From Streptomyces kronopolitis (lineage in GTDB: Bacteria; Actinomycetota; Actinomycetes; Streptomycetales; Streptomycetaceae), in the NCBI RefSeq assembly GCF_014646275.1, contig NZ_BMND01000014.1:1-64000 (forward strand): a DNA stretch of 64,000 nucleotides, given 5' to 3'. Below are positions 44,447 through 53,372 of this stretch, in pieces. How positions within the stretch are numbered: position 1 is the first letter of the stretch; every line of letters starts with the position of its first letter. The notes below the pieces were generated by a model. It saw only the letters and a program-made list of their open reading frames with translations. It did no database searches and was not told where the DNA came from. A program made the position numbers and the translations under genes.

Positions 44447-45469
44447 ATGAACCACGACACCCCGCTCTCCCCCCTCCCCCTCCGCCACCTCTCCGATGTC
44501 CACTGCCGGGTGATGACCACCCGTCAGCTGCGCGAGCACGGCGTGCCCGCGGCGGAGACCACCGAGCGCTGCCGCGCCGGCGGCTCCTGGCAGCAACTCC
44601 TGCCGGGCGTCTACCTGCTGCACCCGGGGCCGCCCACCAGCGAGGAACGGCTCCAGGCGGTGCTGCTGTACGCCAGCCACCGGGGGCCGACCGTGCCGCG
44701 GCAGGGCGCCGCGTCCGAGGACGCCCCCGAGGCGATGATCACGGGCCTGGCGGCGCTGGCCCTGCACGGCTTCACCGAGGCGCCCGCGCTGCTCGCCCTG
44801 GACCGCATCGAGGTGCTGGTCTCGCGCACCCGGCGGCTGCGCTCGTCCGGCTTCGCGCGGATCCTGCGGGCCGTGGAACTGCCCGTCGCCCACGAGATCA
44901 CCGGGCTGCCGGCCGCGCCGGTGCCGCGCGCGCTGGCGGACGCGGTCGGCGGGCTCACCGACGCCCCCACCGTGCGCCGGCTGCTGACCGAGGCGGTGCG
45001 CGGCGGGCACTGCGAGGCGACCGCGGTGGTGCGGGAGCTGAGCCGGGCCCGGCTGCTGACCCGGCCGCACGTGGTCGACGCGGTGGACACCCTGCTGGCC
45101 GAGGGCCGGGCGCTGGCCGAGCAGCGGCTGTACGCCATGGTGCGGGCGCAGGGGCTGCCCGATCCGCTGTGGAACGTCGACCTGCGGCTGCCGGGCGGGC
45201 CGCACCTGGGCGGCGTGGACGCCTTCTGGCCCGAGCACGGGGTGGCCCTGGAGATCGACACCCGGGCGCCCCGCCCCGAAGAGGACCCGCTGGCCTCCCC
45301 GTTCTTCCACAAGCGCGAGCATCTGGAGCGGCTGGGCATCACCGTCGTGCGCTGCCTGCCGCGCACCCTGCGCGAGGCGCCGGACCAGCAGGCCGCGGTG
45401 GTCCGCACGGCCCTGATGGCGGCCGGGGACCGGGAGCAGGGGGCGTATGTGGTGGTCCTGCCGCGCTAG
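44447..45469 (+). CDS. AbiEi-like N-terminal domain protein with a DUF559-like C-terminus
   Basis: A 340-residue protein. The first 70 residues (VMTTRQLREHGVPAAETTERCRAGGSWQQLLPGVYLLHPGPPTSEERLQAVLLYA; written here as one conserved winged-helix block) resemble AbiEi-type antitoxin N-terminal domains. Confidence 0.6.
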   Translation: MNHDTPLSPLPLRHLSDVHCRVMTTRQLREHGVPAAETTERCRAGGSWQQLLPGVYLLHPGPPTSEERLQAVLLYASHRGPTVPRQGAASEDAPEAMITGLAALALHGFTEAPALLALDRIEVLVSRTRRLRSSGFARILRAVELPVAHEITGLPAAPVPRALADAVGGLTDAPTVRRLLTEAVRGGHCEATAVVRELSRARLLTRPHVVDAVDTLLAEGRALAEQRLYAMVRAQGLPDPLWNVDLRLPGGPHLGGVDAFWPEHGVALEIDTRAPRPEEDPLASPFFHKREHLERLGITVVRCLPRTLREAPDQQAAVVRTALMAAGDREQGAYVVVLPR

Positions 45470-45505
45470 TGCCCGCCGGGTGGATCAGGCCCCCCGCGGG
45501 CGCCG

Positions 45506-47251
45506 TCAGCGCCGCTTGAGCAGCAGCTCGACGTTGCGGTCCCGGGAGGTGCCGGCGAGGTCGGTACGGGCCTCGGGGGCGTTGAAGGACAGCTCGCGGT
45601 AGAGGGCGGCCAGCCCGGTCTGCGAGAGGTCGGTGAAGTCCGTGCGGTGCGGGGCGGCCGACTCGACCAGGGTGGCGAACAGCGACAGCGTGCCGTCGTG
45701 GTTGTCGACCAGCTCGATGACCCGGGCCAGCTGCGGGAAGTCGATGTGCGAGGCGGTGGAGACCTCCCAGAAGCCGCCGTGCGCGAGGATCTCGTTCTTG
45801 TGGCTGTGGCCGTTGATCCAGCCGGCGACGCGGGGGTGCGCGGCCAGCACCTCGACCAGCTCCGGACCGCCGTGCCGCTTCTCCTGCGGGTGGGCCGGGT
45901 CGGGCCGGGTGTTGTTCATGGTCTTGCTGGTGTGGTGGCTGAAGACGAGGACGTGCAGCTTGTCCCCCTTCTCGTTCTGCTTCAGCACCCCTTCCAGCCA
46001 GCGCAGCTGGGCGTCCCCGATCGAGCCGGTGTAGTGGCCGCCGGGGTCGGTGGTGTCCAGGCTGATCCCGAGGACGTCATCGGAGATCTTGAACGTGTAG
46101 TAGAGGCGGTTGCCGTCCAGATGCGCCTGGGTGTAGCCGTGGCCGTGCGGGCCCGCGCCGGTGCGCGCCGGGTCGAGGTGGGCGCGCAGGTATTCCGCCC
46201 GGGTGAAGGGGGCGCGCCGCTCGTCGGGGGTGACCCTCCTGGCCTGCTTGCTGTGCGAGGTCAGCAGGCGCTTGAAGTCCGCCCCCTTGGGGTCGAGGCC
46301 GTCCTTGACCGCCTTCCACACCTTCGCGGCCTCGGCGGCGGGCAGCGTCTCCAGCTTGCGGCCGCCGGTGGCGATCTCGGTCCAGAAGGGGTCGCCGGGG
46401 GCGTAGCAGCCGCCGGGCAGCGAGTCGTGGTTGCCGACCGTGGAGTACCAGGGCAGCCGCAGGCCTGGGCTGTGCACGGTGCGGATCGCCGCCTGGAGGA
46501 AGCCGTGCAGGTGCGGGAAGCCCGCCTTCTTGTCGGCGTCGCGCAGCGCGCTGTCCGGCTGCCAGTACAGCTTCAGTCCGCTGTCCTGGACGCCCTCGTA
46601 GCGGCGCGGGTCGCCGGAGTTCGGGGTGATCCGGCCGCCGCTCATCGCGGTCAGGAACCAGTCCAGCTCCAGCTTGGAGTTGTTGTCGGTGTTGTCGCCG
46701 GTGGTCATCACGCACGACAGCGGGGCGCCGGTGGCGGGCCCGCCGGGCAGCGCGTTGACCCGCTCGACCAGCGAGACCACCCCGGCCACGGACAGCGCCT
46801 CCTGCGGCCGCCAGGCGCTCGCGGTCTCCGCGCGCAGGTACTCGTAGCGCAGCGGGCTCTGCACATCGACCAGGTGCAGGTCGGTGAACTGCACGAACGA
46901 CGCCAGGGCGGTCCGCCGGCGCTCGCGCCCGCCGTGCGCGGTGCCCAGGTCGGTGCGCACCACCCGGTTCCAGGCGGGGCCGTCGCCGAGCCGACGGTAG
47001 CCCGTGCTGCCGCGCGGGGCGGCCACGCTGCCCAGGGTGGTGCCCTTGGTGTACGGCACATGGGGGACGGCGGGGGCGTCTACCGGCACCGGCGCGGCCG
47101 GGGCCGGACCGCTGGTGACGGTGGCGGCCTGGGCCTGCCGGTCCGGGCCGACGCCGAAGGCGAGCCCCAGCCCGGTCGCGGCGCCGACGGCCCCGGTGGC
47201 GGTGAGGAACGAACGGCGGTCGAAGGTGGCGGCGGACCGTATACGGGACAT
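45506..47251 (-). CDS. TIGR03767 family metallophosphoesterase, Tat-exported
   Basis: A 581-residue secreted phosphoesterase. The N-terminus has a twin-Arg signal (DRRSFLTATGAVGAATGLGLAFG). Metal-binding motifs are FTDLHLVD, TTGDNTDNN (GDxxD-like), TVGNHDSLPG, FSHHTSK and NGHSHKNE, as in calcineurin-type enzymes. The length and the residues around them fit TIGR03767, whose substrate is unknown. Two metal ions are probably bound in the folded state, which fits Tat export. The ATG at 47251 is the start. It is divergent from asd, 405 bases apart. Confidence 0.92.
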   Translation of the reverse strand: MSRIRSAATFDRRSFLTATGAVGAATGLGLAFGVGPDRQAQAATVTSGPAPAAPVPVDAPAVPHVPYTKGTTLGSVAAPRGSTGYRRLGDGPAWNRVVRTDLGTAHGGRERRRTALASFVQFTDLHLVDVQSPLRYEYLRAETASAWRPQEALSVAGVVSLVERVNALPGGPATGAPLSCVMTTGDNTDNNSKLELDWFLTAMSGGRITPNSGDPRRYEGVQDSGLKLYWQPDSALRDADKKAGFPHLHGFLQAAIRTVHSPGLRLPWYSTVGNHDSLPGGCYAPGDPFWTEIATGGRKLETLPAAEAAKVWKAVKDGLDPKGADFKRLLTSHSKQARRVTPDERRAPFTRAEYLRAHLDPARTGAGPHGHGYTQAHLDGNRLYYTFKISDDVLGISLDTTDPGGHYTGSIGDAQLRWLEGVLKQNEKGDKLHVLVFSHHTSKTMNNTRPDPAHPQEKRHGGPELVEVLAAHPRVAGWINGHSHKNEILAHGGFWEVSTASHIDFPQLARVIELVDNHDGTLSLFATLVESAAPHRTDFTDLSQTGLAALYRELSFNAPEARTDLAGTSRDRNVELLLKRR

Positions 47252-47656
47252 ACGCGGGCTCCCCGGGTGCGAACGCGAAGGCGGCCGGGCAGCGCAACTG
47301 CCCTGTCACCTGGGATGGTTGGCATCGGGAATGACCTGTGCGTGAACGCCACCGCAACGCGGGGAACCCATCACCGCACAGGGATCTGCCGGCCACCGGC
47401 CGGTCACGGAGCCCTGCCCGCGGGTGTCGCCGGCGGTCACCGGATGTTCACCCCGCGGGGTAGCGGCGGCACACCGGCCCGGACGGCCACGAACGCGACG
47501 TGAGCGCGCCGTCGCACACCGTCCATGCATACCCTCGCGACCCGCCACGGAATGGAACGGATTGGACAAGGCGACGGGTGTCACACACATGATGGAGGCA
47601 CTACTGAGCAGGTGTTCCGAGCAGACACCCGAGCCAGGCCAGAAAGAAGGAGTCCC
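47252..47656. other. Divergent region between the phosphoesterase gene and asd
   Basis: About 400 bases without a convincing gene. The right end holds the asd ribosome-binding site (AAGGAG, 47646-47651). Open frames entering the region from asd have no start with a ribosome-binding site. No strong hairpin or operator palindrome was noticed. Confidence 0.5.
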
Positions 47657-48688
47657 ATGAGGATCGGAATCGTCGGAGCCACCGGACAGGTCGGCGGGGT
47701 GGTGCGAGGCATCCTCGCCGAGCGGAACTTCCCGGTGGAGCAGCTGCGGCTGTTCGCTTCGGCCCGGTCCGCCGGACGCACGCTGCCCTGGCAGGACACC
47801 GAGATCACGGTCGAGGACGCCTCGACCGCCGACTACTCGGCGCTGGACATCGTGATCTTCTCGGCCGGCGGCGCCACCTCCAAGGCGCTGGCGGAGAAGG
47901 TCGCCGACGCCGGCCCGGTCGTGATCGACAACTCCTCGGCCTGGCGCCGCGACCCCGAGGTCCCGCTGGTCGTCTCCGAGGTCAACCCCTCGGCGATCAC
48001 CGAGCGCCCCAAGGGGATCATCGCCAACCCGAACTGCACCACCATGGCCGCGATGCCCGTGCTGCGCCCGCTGCACGACGAGGCCGGTCTGGTCTCGCTG
48101 GTCGTCTCCACCTACCAGGCGGTCTCCGGCAGCGGTCTGGCCGGTGTGGAGGAGCTGGACGGCCAGGTCCGCAAGGCCGTCGAGCAGGACGCCACCAAGC
48201 TGACGCACGACGGCTCGGCCGTGGAGTTCCCCGAGCCGGACAAGTACGTCCGCCCGATCGCCTTCAACGTGCTGCCGATGGCCGGCGCGATCGTCGACGA
48301 CGGGCTGAACGAGACCGACGAGGAGCAGAAGCTCCGCAACGAGAGCCGCAAGATCCTGGAGATCCCGGACCTGAAGGTGTCCGGCACCTGCGTCCGCGTC
48401 CCGGTCTTCACCGGCCACTCGCTCCAGGTCAACGCCCGCTTCGCGCGTCCGATCAGCCCCGCCCGGGCCCAGGAGCTGCTGGCCGGCGCCCCCGGCGTCA
48501 CCCTCTCCGACGTGCCCACCCCGCTCCAGGCCGCCGGCCAGGACGCGTCCTTCGTGGGCCGGATCCGCTCCGACGAGACCGTGGAGAACGGCCTGTCGCT
48601 GTTCGTCTCCAACGACAACCTCCGCAAGGGCGCGGCGCTGAACGCCGTCCAGATCGCGGAGCTGGTCGCGGCCGAGCTGCGCGGCTGA
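47657..48688 (+). CDS. asd: Aspartate-semialdehyde dehydrogenase
   Basis: A 343-residue enzyme reducing aspartyl phosphate to aspartate semialdehyde, the branch point to Lys/diaminopimelate, Thr and Met. MRIGIVGATGQVGGVVRGIL is the NADP site, Cys127 in NPNCTTMAAM is the catalytic thiol, and TGHSLQVNARF with DETVENGLSLFVSNDNLRKGAALNAVQIAE are family signatures. The ATG at 47657 is supported by AAGGAG about 6 bases ahead. No aspartokinase gene is adjacent, so this is a stand-alone copy; Streptomyces often carries a second asd beside lysC. A terminator follows at 48709. Confidence 0.96.
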   Translation: MRIGIVGATGQVGGVVRGILAERNFPVEQLRLFASARSAGRTLPWQDTEITVEDASTADYSALDIVIFSAGGATSKALAEKVADAGPVVIDNSSAWRRDPEVPLVVSEVNPSAITERPKGIIANPNCTTMAAMPVLRPLHDEAGLVSLVVSTYQAVSGSGLAGVEELDGQVRKAVEQDATKLTHDGSAVEFPEPDKYVRPIAFNVLPMAGAIVDDGLNETDEEQKLRNESRKILEIPDLKVSGTCVRVPVFTGHSLQVNARFARPISPARAQELLAGAPGVTLSDVPTPLQAAGQDASFVGRIRSDETVENGLSLFVSNDNLRKGAALNAVQIAELVAAELRG

Positions 48689-48708
48689 GGGCCGCACACC
48701 CGCCACGA

Positions 48709-48739
48709 GGTGCCCGTACGGAGTCTCCGTACGGGCACC
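48709..48739. terminator. Bidirectional terminator between asd and the toxin gene
   Basis: A perfect 13-base-pair stem (48709-48721 with 48727-48739) with a 5-base loop lies 20 bases after the asd stop and 33 bases after the toxin stop on the other strand. Confidence 0.82.
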
Positions 48740-48772
48740 CGCGCGTTTCGGGCGGCGTGCCCGGCGGTCCGT

Positions 48773-49120
48773 TCAGAGCGCCAGATGCCGCCGGAGCGCG
48801 ACGTCGATCTCCGCCATGCGCCGTCTGGGCACCGAGCCGACCCTCTGGCGCACGCGCTCCAGGGTGACGGCGCGGACCTGTTCGCACTGGGCCTTGGAGT
48901 CCTTGGGCAGACGGCACTCCTCGGCGCCGAGGAACACCTGGAACGTCAGGACACGCGAGGTGTTCGACGTCAGGGGAACGACCGTGACCACCCCCCGGCG
49001 GTTGCTCTCGACCGACTGATTGGCGCCGTTGTTGGACACGATCACGGCCGGGCGGACCTTGTCGGCCTCACTGCCTCGCACCGGCTCCAGATCGATCATG
49101 TGGACGTCACCACGCCTCAT
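48773..49120 (-). CDS. mazF: Type II toxin, MazF/PemK family endoribonuclease
   Basis: A 115-residue toxin. MRRGDVHMIDLEPVRGSEADKVRPAVIVSNNGAN is the classic MazF/PemK N-terminus with the conserved RPAVIVSN strand, VVTVVPLTSNT follows, and CEQVRAVTLERVRQRVG carries the second catalytic-type block. It cleaves mRNA or tRNA at specific short sequences; this copy's target is unknown. The ATG at 49120 begins at the conserved RRGDV and overlaps the antitoxin stop, so the pair is translationally coupled; an ATG at 49132 is also possible. It faces asd across a terminator. Confidence 0.92.
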   Translation of the reverse strand: MRRGDVHMIDLEPVRGSEADKVRPAVIVSNNGANQSVESNRRGVVTVVPLTSNTSRVLTFQVFLGAEECRLPKDSKAQCEQVRAVTLERVRQRVGSVPRRRMAEIDVALRRHLAL

Positions 49121-49337
49121 CGGTGAGCCCATCCCCGCTCGTCCGGTCCCAGAGCGCCGCATCCCCGCTCGCGTCCCACTCCTCGAACGCCTCGGTGTAC
49201 TCCGATTCGAGTTCCGCGGCACGCAGCAGTTCGATGGCGGCGTGTATCACGGCGGACCGGGACTCCGCCTCCGTTCTCGTGGCGTACTCGTCAACGAAGG
49301 CGAGGTCCTCCTGAGGCAGGCTCACACTAATCTTCAT
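49107..49337 (-). CDS. mazE: Ribbon-helix-helix antitoxin of the MazEF-type pair
   Basis: A 76-residue acidic protein encoded just ahead of the toxin, overlapping it by 14 bases. MKISVSLPQEDLAFVDEYATR is a ribbon-helix-helix DNA-binding strand and helix, SRSAVIHAAIELLRAAELESEYTEAF continues the fold, and the acidic tail (WDASGDAALWDRTSGDG) is expected to block the toxin. Such antitoxins repress their own operon. The ATG at 49337 is the start. Symbol by function; the fold is RHH as in VapB/MazE9-type antitoxins rather than AbrB-like E. coli MazE. Confidence 0.88.
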   Translation of the reverse strand: MKISVSLPQEDLAFVDEYATRTEAESRSAVIHAAIELLRAAELESEYTEAFEEWDASGDAALWDRTSGDGLTDEAW

Positions 49338-49461
49338 ACCTCGATGCTACCCAGGTAGCTACCACTGTGCCACCTCGGATATCCCCCCTCGGCAGCCCCC
49401 GCCCACATGGAAGGATGGCCGAAAGTTCCGATGCAATGACCAATGCGAAGGAGACGAACGG

Positions 49462-52050
49462 GTGCCTGGCACGAATCTGACCCGCGACGAGGCGCAGCAG
49501 CGGGCGCGCCTGCTGACCGTGGACGCGTATGAGATCGATCTCGACCTCTCCGGCGCCCAGGAGGGGGGAGACGCGGACGACGGCGGCCACGGCACGTTCC
49601 GGTCCGTGACCACGGTGCGGTTCGACTCGGCCGAGGCGGGCGCGGACACCTTCATCGACCTGGTCGCGCCGGCCGTGCACGAGGTGCGGCTCAACGGCGA
49701 GGCGCTCGACGCGGGCGCGGTGTTCAAGGACTCGCGGATCGCGCTGGCGGGGCTGCGGGCCGGCCGCAACGAACTGCGGGTCGTGGCGGACTGCGCCTAC
49801 ACCAACACCGGTGAGGGGCTGCACCGTTTCGTCGACCCGGTGGACCAGCAGGCCTATCTGTACACCCAGTTCGAGGTGCCGGACGCGCGGCGGGTGTACG
49901 CGTCCTTCGAGCAGCCGGACCTGAAGGCGACATTCCAGTTCACCGTGAAGGCTCCGGAGGGCTGGACGGTGATCTCCAACTCGCCGACGCCCGAGCCGAG
50001 CGGCACCGTCTGGCGCTTCGAGCCGACGCCGCGGATCTCCACCTACATCACGGCCCTGATCGCCGGTCCGTACCACAGCGTGCACAGCAGCTACGAGAAG
50101 GACGGGCGGACGGTGCCGCTGGGTATCTACTGCCGGCCGTCGCTGGCCGAGCACCTGGACGCGGAGGAGATCTTCGCGGTCACCCGGCAGGGCTTCGAGT
50201 GGTTCCAGGAGAAGTTCGACTACGACTACCCGTTCGCCAAGTACGACCAGCTCTTCGTGCCGGAGTTCAACGCCGGCGCGATGGAGAACGCCGGCGCGGT
50301 GACCATCCGCGACCAGTACGTCTTCCGCTCGAAGGTGACGGACGCGGCGTACGAGGTGCGCGCGGAGACGATCCTGCACGAGCTGGCGCACATGTGGTTC
50401 GGCGACCTGGTCACCATGGAGTGGTGGAACGACCTGTGGCTGAACGAGTCGTTCGCCACCTACACCTCGATCGCCTGCCAGGCCTACGCCCCGGGCTCGA
50501 AGTGGCCGCACTCGTGGACCACGTTCGCCAACTCCATGAAGACCTGGGCCTACCGGCAGGACCAGCTGCCGTCGACCCACCCGATCATGGCCGAGATCAA
50601 CGACCTCGACGACGTCCTGGTCAACTTCGACGGCATCACCTACGCCAAGGGCGCCAGCGTCCTCAAGCAGCTGGTCGCCTACGTCGGCATGGACGAGTTC
50701 TTCCAGGGCGTGCAGGCCTATTTCAAGGCGCACGCGTTCAAGAACACCCGGCTGTCGGATCTGCTCGGCGCGCTGGAGGAGACCAGCGGGCGGGATCTGA
50801 AGACCTGGTCGAAGAAGTGGCTGGAGACCGCGGGGATCAACATCCTGCGGCCGGAGATCGAGGTGGACGCCGACGGCGTGATCACCTCCTTCGCGGTGAA
50901 GCAGGAGGCGCCGGCGCTGCCGCCGGGCGCCAAGGGCGAGCCGGTGCTGCGCCCGCACCGCATCGCGATCGGCTCGTACGAGCTGCAAGGCGGCAAGCTG
51001 GTGCGCACCGGGCGGATCGAGCTGGACGTGGACGGCGCGCTGACCCCCGTACCGCAGCTGGCCGGCACCCGGCGGCCGGACGTCTTCCTCCTCAACGACG
51101 ACGACCTGTCGTACGCCAAGGTCCGGCTGGACGAGGAGTCGCTGAAGACGGTCACCGCGCATCTCGGGGACTTCACCGAGTCGCTGCCGCGCGCGCTGTC
51201 GTGGGCCTCGGCCTGGGACATGACGCGGGACGCCGAACTCCCCGCCCGTGACTACCTCTCGCTGGTGCTCTCCGGCATCGGCAAGGAGTCGGACATCGGC
51301 GTGGTCCAGTCGCTGCACCGGCAGGTGAAGCTGGCCCTGGACCTCTACGCGGCCCCGGAATGGCGCGAGCAGGGTCTGACGGCCTGGACGGCGGAGACCC
51401 TGGACCAGCTGCGGGCCGCCGCGCCGGGCAGCGACCACCAGCTGGCGTGGGCCCGCGCGTTCGCCGCCTCGGCCCGTACCGACGAGCAGCTGGACCTGCT
51501 GCAGGGCCTGCTGGACGGCACCGAGGAGATCTCCGGGCTGGCCGTGGACACCGAGCTGCGCTGGTCGCTGGTGCAGCGGCTGGCCGCGACGGGCCGGGCG
51601 GACGAGAAGGCCATCGCGGCCGAGCTGGAGCGGGACAAGACCTCGGCCGGCGAGCGGCACGCCGCGACCGCGCGCGCGGCGCGGCCGACCGCGGAGGCGA
51701 AGGCCGGGGCCTGGGCCTCGGTCGTGGAGTCGGACAAGCTCCCCAACGCCGTGCAGGAGGCCGTCATCGGCGGCTTCGTTCAGACCGACCAGCGCGAGCT
51801 GCTGGCGTCGTACACCGCGAAGTACTTCGACGCGGTGAAGGACATCTGGAACTCCCGCAGCCACGAGATGGCGCAGCAGATCGCGGTGGGTCTCTACCCG
51901 GCGCTCCAGGTGTCGCAGGAGACGCTGGACGCGACGGACGCCTGGCTGGCCTCGGCCGAGCCGAGCGCCGCGCTGCGCCGGCTGATCACCGAGTCGCGGG
52001 CCGGGATCGAGCGCGCGCTGAAGGCGCGGGCGGCGGACGCGGCGGCGTAA
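49462..52050 (+). CDS. pepN: Aminopeptidase N (M1 family), second copy
   Basis: An 862-residue zinc aminopeptidase. GAMENAG, HELAH (306-310) and the canonical NESFATY with Glu329 form the active site, so it is the more standard of the two copies in the window. The layout and the start (PGTNLTRDEAQQRARLL against PGENLSRDEARTRGRLL) show that it is a paralogue of 41719-44322. The GTG at 49462 follows AAGGAG at 8 bases. A 16-base-pair terminator follows the stop codon. Confidence 0.96.
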   Translation: MPGTNLTRDEAQQRARLLTVDAYEIDLDLSGAQEGGDADDGGHGTFRSVTTVRFDSAEAGADTFIDLVAPAVHEVRLNGEALDAGAVFKDSRIALAGLRAGRNELRVVADCAYTNTGEGLHRFVDPVDQQAYLYTQFEVPDARRVYASFEQPDLKATFQFTVKAPEGWTVISNSPTPEPSGTVWRFEPTPRISTYITALIAGPYHSVHSSYEKDGRTVPLGIYCRPSLAEHLDAEEIFAVTRQGFEWFQEKFDYDYPFAKYDQLFVPEFNAGAMENAGAVTIRDQYVFRSKVTDAAYEVRAETILHELAHMWFGDLVTMEWWNDLWLNESFATYTSIACQAYAPGSKWPHSWTTFANSMKTWAYRQDQLPSTHPIMAEINDLDDVLVNFDGITYAKGASVLKQLVAYVGMDEFFQGVQAYFKAHAFKNTRLSDLLGALEETSGRDLKTWSKKWLETAGINILRPEIEVDADGVITSFAVKQEAPALPPGAKGEPVLRPHRIAIGSYELQGGKLVRTGRIELDVDGALTPVPQLAGTRRPDVFLLNDDDLSYAKVRLDEESLKTVTAHLGDFTESLPRALSWASAWDMTRDAELPARDYLSLVLSGIGKESDIGVVQSLHRQVKLALDLYAAPEWREQGLTAWTAETLDQLRAAAPGSDHQLAWARAFAASARTDEQLDLLQGLLDGTEEISGLAVDTELRWSLVQRLAATGRADEKAIAAELERDKTSAGERHAATARAARPTAEAKAGAWASVVESDKLPNAVQEAVIGGFVQTDQRELLASYTAKYFDAVKDIWNSRSHEMAQQIAVGLYPALQVSQETLDATDAWLASAEPSAALRRLITESRAGIERALKARAADAAA

Positions 52051-52065
52051 GCGCCCCCTGCCCCT

Positions 52066-52101
52066 GACGGGCCCCCACCGCACCGGCGGTGGGGGCCCGT
52101 C
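52066..52101. terminator. Bidirectional terminator between pepN and allantoicase
   Basis: A perfect 16-base-pair stem (52066-52081 with 52086-52101) and loop ACCG begins 15 bases after the second pepN and lies 28 bases after the allantoicase stop on the other strand. Confidence 0.88.
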
Positions 52102-52129
52102 GTGTGCGTCGGGACCCGGGGCCCGGGGC

Positions 52130-53281
52130 TCAGCCGCTCAGCTCGTCGAAGCGGCGGACGAGGGCGGCGCGGCCGCTGTCGGTGAGGTCCCCGTGCACCC
52201 GCATCCGCGCCAGGCCGCCGTCGGGGAAGACGTCCAGCCGCACATGGGTGGCGGTGACGGCCCTCGGCAGCCGGAAGCGGTGCGGGGTGTCGGGCTGCAG
52301 GGCGGTGCGCGGCAGGATCTCGCACCAGGCCGACGCGTCCGCCGGGTCGGCGCGCTCCGCGTCGCAGCCGTAGAGCGCCGCCCAGCCCGCGGAGTTGCCC
52401 TTGAGGTAGGCGGTGTCGATCTCCAGGGCGCGGATCTCGCCCCGGGCGGCGAGGCGGAAGCGCACCCAGTCGTTGGTGCCGCGGACCCGGCGGCGGCGGT
52501 TCTCCCAGCCGTCGTCCATCTTGCGGGACAGGTCGGGCCGGATGAGCTGGGTGGGCGAGGAGTAGAAGCGGTCGGAGGCGTCCTCGACGGTGCCGCCGTG
52601 CAGCACGGAGGCCAGGTCGAGGGTGCCCAGCACATCGAGCCACTCCGGGTCCGGCACGACCTCGCCGTGCACCCGCAGGCGCGCGATGCCGCCGTCGGGG
52701 TGCTGCTTGAGGCGGAGGTGGGTGAAGCAGCGCTCGGCGTCGACCGCGAAGCCGTTGGCGGCGTGGCCGCGGACCGGCGTGCGCGGGACCAGCTCCTGCC
52801 ACTTCACGTCGTCGGCGAGCAGCTCCCGGGGGCCGGGGCTGCCGGGCAGCGCGGTGGCCTCGACGGATATCTGCTGCGGGTAGTTGCCGCGGAAGTGGGC
52901 GGTGTCGACGACGATGCCGCGGACCACGCCGGGGGCGGCGAGGCGGATCAGCGCCCAGTCGTGCTCGTGGTCGGCCGGGAAGGGGTGCTCGGCGTCGGCG
53001 CCGCGGCGGCGCCGGGTCTCCCAGCCGTCCATGATCTTGCCCTTGTGGCCGAAGCGCTCGGGGTCGAAGACCGCGGGAGTGGGCGTCAGCAGGTTCTCGC
53101 GCTCGGCGAAGAACTCGTCGTTCGCGGCGATCACCCCGGCGCCGAGCCGGCGGTCGGCGAGATCGACGAGCGAGGTGAAGGGGAAGTCCCCGCCGCGGTA
53201 GTCGGCGTAGGGGTCTCCGCCGCCGTAGGGGGCGGCGTCGTTCGCGTGCGGATCGTTGCTGCCGGCAGGGAGGCTGGTCAT
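52130..53281 (-). CDS. alc: Allantoicase
   Basis: A 383-residue purine-degradation enzyme hydrolysing allantoate to ureidoglycolate and urea. Two related halves are visible: SLVDLADRRLGAGVIAANDEFFAERENLL with GHKGKIMDGWETRRRR, and FYSSPTQLIRPDLSRKMDDGWENRRRR; each half also has a DTAxxKGN/RGN strand (VVDTAHFRGNYP, EIDTAYLKGNSA) and ends in HVRLDVFPDGGLARMRVHG-type jelly-roll strands. The ATG at 53281 is the start. No allantoinase gene is adjacent. It follows the LysR regulator gene on the same strand, which may regulate it. Confidence 0.95.
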   Translation of the reverse strand: MTSLPAGSNDPHANDAAPYGGGDPYADYRGGDFPFTSLVDLADRRLGAGVIAANDEFFAERENLLTPTPAVFDPERFGHKGKIMDGWETRRRRGADAEHPFPADHEHDWALIRLAAPGVVRGIVVDTAHFRGNYPQQISVEATALPGSPGPRELLADDVKWQELVPRTPVRGHAANGFAVDAERCFTHLRLKQHPDGGIARLRVHGEVVPDPEWLDVLGTLDLASVLHGGTVEDASDRFYSSPTQLIRPDLSRKMDDGWENRRRRVRGTNDWVRFRLAARGEIRALEIDTAYLKGNSAGWAALYGCDAERADPADASAWCEILPRTALQPDTPHRFRLPRAVTATHVRLDVFPDGGLARMRVHGDLTDSGRAALVRRFDELSG

Positions 53282-53372
53282 CGTGGCCTTTCGACGGGGC
53301 CGAAGGAACGGACCAGCCCACCGTCGCAGCGGGCCACCGCACAGGTCCATCGAAAGTTTTTGAGGAATACGT

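Noticed and set aside
41650..44520. Minus-strand open frame of 956 codons opposite the first pepN
   Set aside because: Antisense to a clear M1 peptidase; no motifs.
49327..52083. Minus-strand open frame of 918 codons opposite the second pepN
   Set aside because: Same reason; it also overlaps the antitoxin gene region and the terminator.
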